This document shows positions 1 through 4,244 of a DNA stretch of 5,910 bases, one piece after another. Under the pieces are notes generated by a model, which was not told the DNA's origin, ran no database searches, and worked only from the letters and a program-made list of their open reading frames with translations. Positions within the stretch are counted from its first letter, which is position 1, and every line of letters begins with the position of its first letter. Source of the DNA: Candidatus Firestonebacteria bacterium RIFOXYA2_FULL_40_8 (lineage in GTDB: Bacteria > Oederibacteriota > D2-FULL-39-29); contig MFGS01000154.1 in NCBI GenBank assembly GCA_001778355.1, positions 1 to 5,910 on the forward strand, written 5' to 3'. Both the position numbers and the translations under genes were made by a program.

Positions 1-1
1 C

Positions 2-130
2 TTTTTAGCCCTAAATTTCACCGGTTGCAGTACCTACACCTCTCTCTCCGGCGTGAAGAAAGAAATGAGGTATGCAATACCGGCGGTAGTGTTGTCGGTG
101 CTGGCTGGAATAGTCGTTAGTTTCTTTTAA
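2..130 (+). CDS. hgcA: HgcA, mercury-methylation corrinoid protein (C-terminal end only)
   Basis: The frame is open from base 2 to the TAA at 128-130 and gives the last 42 residues of a protein that starts outside the window. The segment LNFTGCSTYTSLSGV followed by KKEM and a final hydrophobic helix (residues about 25-42, ending in VVSFF) matches my recollection of the end of HgcA, where an NFTG-(S/C)-(S/T)-T-(F/Y)-TS-x-SGV stretch joins the last membrane helices. HgcA is an inner-membrane protein whose cytoplasmic corrinoid domain passes a methyl group to Hg(II). That domain, with its cap-helix cysteine, is outside the window, so its function cannot be confirmed here. The neighbour at 321-590 is the expected partner HgcB, which strongly supports the call. 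The closest alternative is the related corrinoid subunit of CO dehydrogenase/acetyl-CoA synthase, but that would not be followed by HgcB. Confidence 0.82.
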   Translation, partial: FLALNFTGCSTYTSLSGVKKEMRYAIPAVVLSVLAGIVVSFF

Positions 131-151
131 TTTAAGATACTACGCAAAATT

Positions 152-284
152 CGAAGCTCGAAACTAGAAATTCGAAAAAGAAGATAAATCAGGAAAAAGG
201 CAAAAAAGAAATATTAAGGTAGGATGTTTCTTTATTTTTGATTTGCTATTTTTGGTTTTTTCGAGTTTCGAGTTTAAGTCTTCG
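152..284. repeat. Imperfect palindrome (MITE-like or hairpin element) between hgcA and hgcB
   Basis: The AT-rich spacer between hgcA and hgcB is an imperfect inverted repeat. CTCGAAACT (157-165) pairs perfectly with AGTTTCGAG (264-272). CGAAAAA (173-179) pairs with TTTTTCG (257-263). CGAAG (152-156) pairs with CTTCG (280-284). Further in, an A-rich left arm faces a T-rich right arm, with AAAGAAAT-like and TTTCTTT-like sequence near 205-212 and 227-233, so the fold could extend close to a centre near 215-223. No open frame or transposase lies inside. The repeated TCGA(A)-type words suggest a dispersed non-autonomous element or a structured intergenic repeat. As RNA it would form a long weak hairpin between the two cistrons. 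No terminator-like U-run directly follows it. Confidence 0.6.
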
Positions 285-308
285 GGTTTGTGTTAAGTTT
301 GCTGGATT

Positions 309-314
309 AAGGAG
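309..314 (+). promoter_or_regulatory. Ribosome binding site of hgcB
   Basis: AAGGAG lies 6 nt before the ATG at 321. It fixes this start and shows hgcB has its own translation signal despite its distance from hgcA. Confidence 0.8.
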
Positions 315-320
315 AAAACT

Positions 321-590
321 ATGCAATATCTAAGTAATGTATCAACACTTAAACTTGACGCCAAGGCCTGTACGGGTTGCGGCATGTGTGTAAAAGTTTG
401 CCCTCACGAAGTATTCGCAATTAGTAATAAGAAAGCAGTAATTGTATCCCTTGATGCTTGTATGGAGTGCGGGGCGTGTAAAAAGAACTGTGCTTTTAAT
501 GCATTGGAAGTAAGAAGCGGAGTTGGTTGTGCGGCGGGGATAATAATTGGGACGCTTCGCGGGGCTGATGCATCCTGCGATTGTGATTGA
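321..590 (+). CDS. hgcB: HgcB, mercury-methylation 2x[4Fe-4S] ferredoxin
   Basis: This 89-residue protein is a bacterial-type ferredoxin that supplies electrons to the corrinoid protein HgcA during Hg(II) methylation and is thought to help deliver mercury. Cluster one uses C17, C20, C23 and C27 (CTGCGMC then CP). Cluster two uses C47, C50, C53 and C57 (CMECGAC then NC). Features that separate HgcB from ordinary ferredoxins are the opening YLxNVxTLxLD, the segment CMECGAC, the GVGCA motif carrying the extra conserved cysteine C70, and a cysteine pair at the very end (C86 and C88). It lies downstream of the hgcA end. Two details are unusual: the second cluster's last cysteine is followed by Ala rather than the common Pro, and the terminal cysteines are spaced C-x-C instead of the adjacent CC I remember from characterised HgcB. 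The length is normal for the family. Confidence 0.9.
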   Translation: MQYLSNVSTLKLDAKACTGCGMCVKVCPHEVFAISNKKAVIVSLDACMECGACKKNCAFNALEVRSGVGCAAGIIIGTLRGADASCDCD

Positions 591-615
591 TGTATATTTG
601 GTATTATGCTACAAT
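587..615 (+). promoter_or_regulatory. Probable sigma-70 promoter of nikR
   Basis: TTGATG (587-592, 4 of 6 match to the -35 consensus) is followed after 17 bp by TACAAT (610-615, 5 of 6 match to the -10 consensus). The -35 box covers the hgcB stop codon. The -10 box starts in the left NikR half-site and runs into the spacer of the operator at 606-632, so NikR binding would block RNA polymerase. The call rests on sequence match and geometry only. Confidence 0.55.
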
Positions 616-632
616 TATAGTATTCGTAACAC
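606..632. promoter_or_regulatory. NikR operator upstream of nikR
   Basis: ATGCTAC (606-612), 13 bp, then GTAACAC (626-632). This fits the GTGTTAC-N13/14-GTAACAC NikR motif described by comparative genomics for Deltaproteobacteria. The right half matches 7 of 7 and the left half 5 of 7. It lies just before the nikR ribosome binding site and overlaps the predicted -10 box, as expected for autorepression by nickel-loaded NikR. Confidence 0.75.
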
Positions 633-635
633 GAT

Positions 636-642
636 AGAGGAG
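636..642 (+). promoter_or_regulatory. Ribosome binding site of nikR
   Basis: AGAGGAG is followed by 5 nt and then the ATG at 648, supporting that start. Confidence 0.75.
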
Positions 643-647
643 CGGAG

Positions 648-1061
648 ATGCCGGGAGTTGTGAGGTTTGGAGTTTCCATAGAAGAAGGGCTTATTAAGAA
701 GTTCGACAAATATATTGAGCAAAAGAATTATTCCAACCGGTCGGAAGCGATAAGAGACCTTATCAGAAAGAACCTGATTGAAGAGGAATGGGCAAAAAAC
801 GGTAAGGTTGCCTGCGGTATAGTGATTGTCTATGACCACCACAAAAGAGAACTGGTAAATAAGCTAATGGACATTCAGCATGACTACTCCGAAGTTATAA
901 TTTCCACCCAGCATGTGCATCTGGATCATGACAATTGTCTTGAGATAGTGGCGGCAAAAGGAAATGTGAAGAAAGTCGAACAGCTTGCGAATAAAATGTC
1001 CTCTTTGAAAGGTGTAAAGCATTGTTCGGCGGCTAAAACGACCTCGGGATTGGAATTGTAA
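648..1061 (+). CDS. nikR: NikR, nickel-responsive transcriptional regulator
   Basis: This 137-residue protein is a full-length NikR, a ribbon-helix-helix repressor that binds DNA as a tetramer when loaded with Ni(II). Residues 3-45 form the DNA-binding part: a short strand (VVRFGVS) followed by two helices containing NRSEAIRDLI, nearly identical to E. coli NikR. Residues about 53-135 form the ACT-like metal-sensing domain. The nickel ligands of E. coli NikR (H76, H87, H89, C95) are all present with an offset of two: H78, H89, H91 and C97, in HVHLDHDNCLEI. It has its own promoter and operator 57 nt downstream of hgcB, so it is probably autoregulated, and it precedes the metal-uptake genes at 1120-2102, which it likely controls. 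With all ligands intact it should be functional. Confidence 0.96.
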   Translation: MPGVVRFGVSIEEGLIKKFDKYIEQKNYSNRSEAIRDLIRKNLIEEEWAKNGKVACGIVIVYDHHKRELVNKLMDIQHDYSEVIISTQHVHLDHDNCLEIVAAKGNVKKVEQLANKMSSLKGVKHCSAAKTTSGLEL

Positions 1062-1077
1062 TATTTTTTTAACTAAT

Positions 1078-1104
1078 GTAGCACGAAAATATAAAAAGTA
1101 ACAC
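1078..1104. promoter_or_regulatory. Possible second NikR operator, upstream of the nikM/cbiM-like gene
   Basis: GTAACAC (1098-1104) is a perfect right half-site. Thirteen bases upstream sits GTAGCAC (1078-1084), matching the GTGTTAC left half at only 4 of 7 positions. Spacing is identical to the operator before nikR. A TATAAA word (1090-1095) lies between the halves and could be a -10 box, though no good -35 box is seen at the right distance. The left half is degenerate and reads more like a direct repeat of the right half. Confidence 0.5.
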
Positions 1105-1112
1105 AAAGGAGG
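1105..1112 (+). promoter_or_regulatory. Strong ribosome binding site of the nikM/cbiM-like gene
   Basis: AAAGGAGG with 7 nt to the ATG at 1120 is near-consensus. It begins one base after the NikR half-site at 1098-1104. Confidence 0.85.
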
Positions 1113-1119
1113 AGTATAA

Positions 1120-1818
1120 ATGCATATACCTGACGGGTTTCTGGGTCCAAAGACTTCTATTAGTTTGCTGGGAGCGGCAATAGGAGTATTGGGATATTGC
1201 TTCAGTAAAGTATTAAAAGCAATCACAGTTGCAGTTCCGAAGAGAGTTTTAGCGGCGGCAGGGGCAAATCTGGCAAATATATACGAAAACGGAAAACTTG
1301 CATTGACAAAATTAGGCAGTGAAAAGATCAGGAAAATGGGGGTAGTGGCTGCCTGGATATTCGCGGCCCAGATGTTCAATTTCCCTGTCAGCCAGGGTAC
1401 TTCCGGTCATTTACTCGGAGGAATATTTGCTGCCGTAATATTAGGGCCTTTTGCCGGAACTCTGGTAATTTTTATTGTGTTATTGGTTCAATCATTATTC
1501 TTCGCAGACGGAGGGATGATAAGTTTAGGGGCAAATATAATTAATATGGGGCTAATAGGATGTCTTCTTAGTTATTATTTGTATGAATATTTGAATAAAC
1601 TGCTAAGAAATAAAAATATTGCCGTGTTTATTGCTGCATGGGCTTCTGTTATCGGTGCTGCCTTTGCTTGTTCTCTGGAAGTCGGATTATCAGGAAAGAT
1701 ACCTGTTCTTAGCGTGACGAAAGCCATGCTGGGTGTTCATGCAATAATAGGTGTAGCCGAAGCAATCATTACTATTTTTCTTTTAAAAATGTTCAAGGGT
1801 AAGGAAGAAAGTATATGA
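1120..1818 (+). CDS. nikM: NikM/CbiM-family substrate-binding membrane component of an ECF nickel/cobalt transporter
   Basis: This 232-residue integral membrane protein is the metal-binding S component of an energy-coupling factor importer for Ni(II) or Co(II). The mature N-terminus MHIPDGFL is diagnostic: the amino terminus and His2 bind the metal. NFPVSQGTSGHLLGG (87-101) carries the second conserved His (H97), and LGANIINMGLIG (136-147) and the late H207/E214 region are also family signatures. Hydrophobic segments lie around 14-34, 74-88, 100-128, 136-155, 167-187 and 203-224. It is slightly longer than usual: about 30 extra residues (36-66, AVPKR...SEK) lie between the first helix and the QMxNFPV helix. 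The NikR-type site upstream and the NikN-like gene downstream favour nickel over cobalt, but the family cannot be split safely by sequence alone; cbiM would be the alternative name. Confidence 0.9.
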   Translation: MHIPDGFLGPKTSISLLGAAIGVLGYCFSKVLKAITVAVPKRVLAAAGANLANIYENGKLALTKLGSEKIRKMGVVAAWIFAAQMFNFPVSQGTSGHLLGGIFAAVILGPFAGTLVIFIVLLVQSLFFADGGMISLGANIINMGLIGCLLSYYLYEYLNKLLRNKNIAVFIAAWASVIGAAFACSLEVGLSGKIPVLSVTKAMLGVHAIIGVAEAIITIFLLKMFKGKEESI

Positions 1819-2102
1819 AAAGAAGATTGTTTGCCGCGATAATAATAGCAGTATTCGCATCCTTCTTTGCGTCGCAAAATCCCGACGGGTTGGATAAAGT
1901 ATCAAAAGTTCTTGGTTTTGCAGATTCGGCGAAAGAAAATGGAGCAATAATGAAGGATTATATGGTAGGTTTCATAGGTCATCCCCAAATAAGCACCGCC
2001 TTGGCGGGAATAATCGGAGTTTTCTTGGTTTACGGAATATTTGAATTAATTATTTTATTTGCTAAGAAAAGAAAGTCAAATGCGATTACGCAAGAAAAAT
2101 AA
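1815..2102 (+). CDS. nikN: PDGLE-domain NikN/CbiN-like accessory membrane component of the metal importer
   Basis: This 95-residue protein has an N-terminal membrane helix or uncleaved signal (5-19), an extracytoplasmic stretch with NPDGLDKV and LGF (22-34), and a second helix (61-83) opening with STALAGIIGVF, ending in a charged tail. The PDGL(E) motif followed by the ST-LAGIIG helix is the signature of the PDGLE domain found in NikN and fused to NikM in some genomes. NikN is the small partner that helps load metal into NikM. Its ATG overlaps the nikM stop codon (ATGA, 1815-1818), with an AAGGAAG ribosome site (1801-1807), so the two are translationally coupled. The T and ATPase components that normally follow are absent. 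Classical CbiN lacks the PDGLE motif, so NikN is the better name. Confidence 0.85.
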   Translation: MKRRLFAAIIIAVFASFFASQNPDGLDKVSKVLGFADSAKENGAIMKDYMVGFIGHPQISTALAGIIGVFLVYGIFELIILFAKKRKSNAITQEK

Positions 2103-2163
2103 GATAATTTGAGTTTAATTGTGAAATATTCTGTTGCTGCCGATTGTATATATTTAAACAGAT
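2103..2163 (+). promoter_or_regulatory. Gap with possible promoter of the sigma-factor operon
   Basis: This 61-bp AT-rich gap follows the metal importer and shows no hairpin terminator. A TATATT word (2150-2155, 5 of 6 match to a -10 box) sits 8 nt before the sigma-factor ATG. No convincing -35 box is found 16-18 bp upstream, and no Shine-Dalgarno sequence lies between 2140 and 2163. If transcription starts about 7 nt after the -10 word, the mRNA would be leaderless or nearly so. Confidence 0.3.
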
Positions 2164-2772
2164 ATGGAAAAAAGTGAAGAACTTAGGGCAATAAAGCTTG
2201 TTTTGTCCGGGGATTCTGGGGCTTTCCGCCTCCTTGTTGAGAGTTATCAGGAGGGGGTATTTAATTTATTGCTTAGAATGACGAAAAACCGCCACGATGC
2301 CGAGGATCTCGCCCAGGAAGCTTTCCTAAAAGCCTTTAAAAACCTGCACCAGTACAAAGAAGAACTCTCTTTTAAAAACTGGATTTTTACCATAGCTTCA
2401 AATCTCTGCAAAAATAAGTTTATCCGGGATAAAATAATAAGCTTTATACCCTTTATCAGCAAAAAAGACGGGAAAGATATAGAAATCGAGCTTTCAATCT
2501 CAAATACGAGCCCTGTCAAGGAAGTTGAAGATAAAGAATGGAATATAACCTTTTCAAAGCTTGTTGAAACCCTCCCTCTGAAATACCGTGAAGTGTTTCA
2601 TCTGAGATATGCAGAGGGGTTTTCCTATACCGAGATAGGCCAAATAACCGCGTTACCTGCGGGTACCGTTCAAACCTATTTGTATCGCGCAAAAACAGAG
2701 CTTTTGAAAAGATTTTCGAAAGTTGAAATAATTAATGGGGATGGCTTGTATATATTACAGGAGGACAAATAA
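2164..2772 (+). CDS. ECF-type RNA polymerase sigma factor
   Basis: This 202-residue protein has the two-domain layout of extracytoplasmic-function sigma factors, which redirect RNA polymerase to a small regulon. Region 2 covers about 20-90: ESYQEGVFNLLLRMTKN, then the DAEDLAQEAFLKAF signature (45-58) and the FKNWIFTIASNLCKNKFR-like -10 recognition helix. A linker (91-127) joins to region 4 (128-186), with LPLKYREVFHLRYAEGFSY and the helix-turn-helix YTEIGQITALPAGTVQTYLYRAK that binds the -35 element. Length and domain order are typical. The stop codon is followed after 1 nt by the anti-sigma ATG, and the anti-sigma ribosome site lies inside this gene, so the pair is co-translated. The start has no ribosome binding site, yet there is no better in-frame start with region 2 intact. 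Confidence 0.95.
   Translation: MEKSEELRAIKLVLSGDSGAFRLLVESYQEGVFNLLLRMTKNRHDAEDLAQEAFLKAFKNLHQYKEELSFKNWIFTIASNLCKNKFIRDKIISFIPFISKKDGKDIEIELSISNTSPVKEVEDKEWNITFSKLVETLPLKYREVFHLRYAEGFSYTEIGQITALPAGTVQTYLYRAKTELLKRFSKVEIINGDGLYILQEDK
2759..2764 (+). promoter_or_regulatory. Ribosome binding site that fixes the anti-sigma start at 2774
   Basis: AGGAGG lies 9 nt before the ATG at 2774. An in-frame ATG at 2735 has no such site and would add 13 residues unrelated to the family, so 2774 is preferred. Confidence 0.85.
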
Positions 2773-2773
2773 A

Positions 2774-3391
2774 ATGACCTGCGAAAAACTTAAAGACATA
2801 ATAAGCCGGGACGAGGCCGGGAGAAACGACCGGGACTGTCTGCTTCATCTTCGCGAGTGCGAGAAGTGCCGCGAGCTTTATGGCAAATTATTCGGACTTA
2901 TAGATAATCTGAAAGATAATAAGGAAAAAGTGTCTTCAGGTTTTACCGATAGGGTTATGGATAAAGTGACAGAATTAAAAGCGCCTGTGAATTACAATTA
3001 CTGGAAAGCTGCCACAGTATCTCTTGCGTTCCTTTTTATCGTTACCGGCGGGCTTCTGGTTATAGAAAAGAATAAAAGCGGTGAGGTTGCTGTTGAATTT
3101 TCCCTTGCCATGCCGGAAGCGGAGTCGGTATCTATAGCCGGGGATTTTAACGGCTGGGATGCTTCCAATGCAAAGCTGGTCAAGAAAAATGGGGTATGGA
3201 CGGCTACAATAAAAGTAAAACCGGGGCGTTATCAATATGCTTTTGTAGTTAACGAAGGTAAATGGCTGCCGGATCCTAATGCTCTGAAGTTTGTAGACAG
3301 CGGATTTGGCGGGAAGAATTCTATTATCGAAGTAGATAAACTAAAACTCCTGCAGGGTTTTAAGTTAAGCTTAAGGAGGGTAAAAATATGA
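2774..3391 (+). CDS. Membrane anti-sigma factor with zinc-finger motif and periplasmic CBM48/AMPK-type glycan-binding domain
   Basis: Using the start at 2774 the protein has 205 residues. The cytoplasmic part holds the anti-sigma zinc motif H-x3-C-x2-C (H25, C29, C32), with C3 or C22 as a possible fourth ligand; such domains clamp ECF sigma factors. One membrane helix follows (about 77-97, YWKAATVSLAFLFIVTGGLLV). The outside part (about 103-187) is a CBM48/AMPK1 glycogen-binding fold: VEFSL, then SVSIAGDFNGWD, a GVWTATIKVKPGRYQYAFVVN core, and WLPDPN. This domain binds alpha-glucans in AMPK beta and in branching enzymes. Here it would face the periplasm and could sense a glycan or a protein. 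The last 18 residues are encoded across the next gene's ribosome site, and the stop overlaps that gene's ATG (ATGA, 3388-3391). Ligand binding and sigma inhibition are inferred from the family and position. Confidence 0.9.
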   Translation: MTCEKLKDIISRDEAGRNDRDCLLHLRECEKCRELYGKLFGLIDNLKDNKEKVSSGFTDRVMDKVTELKAPVNYNYWKAATVSLAFLFIVTGGLLVIEKNKSGEVAVEFSLAMPEAESVSIAGDFNGWDASNAKLVKKNGVWTATIKVKPGRYQYAFVVNEGKWLPDPNALKFVDSGFGGKNSIIEVDKLKLLQGFKLSLRRVKI

Positions 3392-4185
3392 AAAGAACGA
3401 TAGCAGGTTTGCTGGCGGTAGGGTTGATTCTGTCCTTCGGAGCGGTTTATGCCGAAACAGGATTTGCGAATGAGGTAGAGGTTGCGCTTAAGGCGAAAGG
3501 ACTTTCTACAGAGAATAAAGAACAGATAATGCTTTCCTTCAAGGCCATGACCGCGAAAGGCGTGCCTGAGGAAAAGGCAAAAGAAGTAATAAAAGCAGGG
3601 ATAGAGAACGGGTATCAGGCAAAAGAAATGGCGCAAGTTACAGAAAAACTTTGCCTGATGGTGCAGGAAGGCGCCGGTAATGAAATAGGCGAGATAGTAA
3701 AAACAGCGCTTCAGAATAGATTAAAAGAAAAAGATATGGAAAAACTGATGCTGACGGTGAAAGAAGCTCTTAATAAAGATGCTTCCCCAAAACAGCTTCG
3801 CATTATGACTCAGGAACTGCTTTCCGCGAAATGTGACGGTGAATGCCTTACGGTTGCCGTGAGATCGTGCGGTGAACTCGTTGATAAAGGCGCTTCACCT
3901 TCAGAAGCAAAGAAACAGGTTGCTCTGGCTGTAATGGAAGCCGTAAAGACCGGAGCCAAGGGCGATGTACTGGCAGCGAAGATACAGGATCGCTTGAGAA
4001 TTCAGGAGCGCATTAAAGACGGCGAAGGCAGTATGGAAAGGTTGACGGTCAGAGACAGGACCGGAATGCCGGAAGAAGTAAAAGACAGGATTAAAACCCC
4101 TGATGCTGGTACTAAACCTGCAGACATTGGGACTGGAACAGGTTCGGGAACAGGTACGGATATTACAGGAAAAGGAAAAAAGTAA
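3388..4185 (+). CDS. Secreted alpha-helical repeat protein of unknown function
   Basis: I do not recognise a named family in this 265-residue protein. A clear signal peptide covers 1-22 (MKRTIAGLLAVGL core, probable cleavage after AVYA), so it is exported. Residues about 30-205 are almost entirely amphipathic helix, arranged as roughly four degenerate units of 30-40 residues in which a charged helix is followed by KG-(V/A)-(P/S)-x-E-(E/A)-K or a similar turn: near 48-81, 88-117, 121-154 and 156-195. Three cysteines, C149, C153 and C161, lie close together in the fourth unit, and C89 lies earlier. The tail (about 206-265) is charged, then becomes Gly/Thr-rich (DIGTGTGSGTGTDITG) and ends GKGKK, which looks disordered. 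A strong ribosome site (AAGGAGG, 3372-3378) precedes the ATG, which overlaps the anti-sigma stop. It is probably an envelope component controlled by, or feeding, the sigma/anti-sigma pair. Confidence 0.75.
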   Translation: MKRTIAGLLAVGLILSFGAVYAETGFANEVEVALKAKGLSTENKEQIMLSFKAMTAKGVPEEKAKEVIKAGIENGYQAKEMAQVTEKLCLMVQEGAGNEIGEIVKTALQNRLKEKDMEKLMLTVKEALNKDASPKQLRIMTQELLSAKCDGECLTVAVRSCGELVDKGASPSEAKKQVALAVMEAVKTGAKGDVLAAKIQDRLRIQERIKDGEGSMERLTVRDRTGMPEEVKDRIKTPDAGTKPADIGTGTGSGTGTDITGKGKK

Positions 4186-4192
4186 AAAGGAG
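4186..4192 (+). promoter_or_regulatory. Isolated Shine-Dalgarno sequence upstream of the hairpin
   Basis: AAAGGAG is a good ribosome site but stands 52 nt before the next large gene. Six bases after it a TTG (4199) opens a 6-codon frame ending at TGA 4217-4219. An ATG at 4216 overlaps that stop and opens a 7-codon frame ending at TAA 4237-4239, five bases before the ATG at 4245. These tiny frames may be chance or may couple translation through the hairpin. Confidence 0.3.
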
Positions 4193-4200
4193 CGGGCTTT

Positions 4201-4229
4201 GAGGACGGTTTCTTCATGAGACCGTCCTT
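4201..4229 (+). terminator. Strong intercistronic hairpin (weak terminator, attenuator or RNA-stability element)
   Basis: AGGACGGTTTC (4202-4212) pairs with GAGACCGTCCT (4218-4228) around a 5-base loop TTCAT. This gives 11 base pairs including one G-U, and a further G-U is possible at 4201/4229. The stem is stable enough for a terminator, but only TTT (4228-4230) follows, then GGCTCATAAAAAAG, so it lacks a proper U-run. It could partly terminate transcription, protect the upstream mRNA end, or set the ratio between the two helical proteins. Confidence 0.6.
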
Positions 4230-4244
4230 TGGCTCATAAAAAAG

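Noticed and set aside
290..296. GTGTTAA, a 6 of 7 match to a NikR half-site upstream of hgcB
   Set aside because: No matching GTAACAC-like half follows at 13-14 bp spacing (310-316 reads AGGAGAA), so a NikR operator for hgcB is not supported.
131..320. CRISPR array or tRNA in the hgcA-hgcB spacer
   Set aside because: The repeated TCGAA-type words form an inverted repeat rather than regularly spaced direct repeats, and no cloverleaf was recognisable.
1062..1119. Cobalamin or nickel-cobalt riboswitch before the metal importer
   Set aside because: The gap is only 58 bp and AT-rich, too short for a cobalamin riboswitch, and no stem arrangement was seen. The NikR-like site explains it better.
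864..1379. Reverse-strand open frame of 171 codons across the nikR/nikM junction
   Set aside because: It lies opposite two strongly identified genes, has no ribosome site, and its protein shows no domain. Other reverse-strand frames (404-709, 615-842, 2247-2519, 2975-3235, 3232-3636, 4002-4217, 4766-4972) were rejected for the same reason.
2103..2163. Intrinsic terminator after the nikN-like gene
   Set aside because: No G/C-rich stem followed by a U-run is present, so read-through into the sigma-factor operon cannot be excluded.
2735..2773. Upstream ATG for the anti-sigma factor
   Set aside because: It would add 13 residues that match no anti-sigma N-terminus, and it has no ribosome site. 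The ATG at 2774 has AGGAGG at 9 nt.
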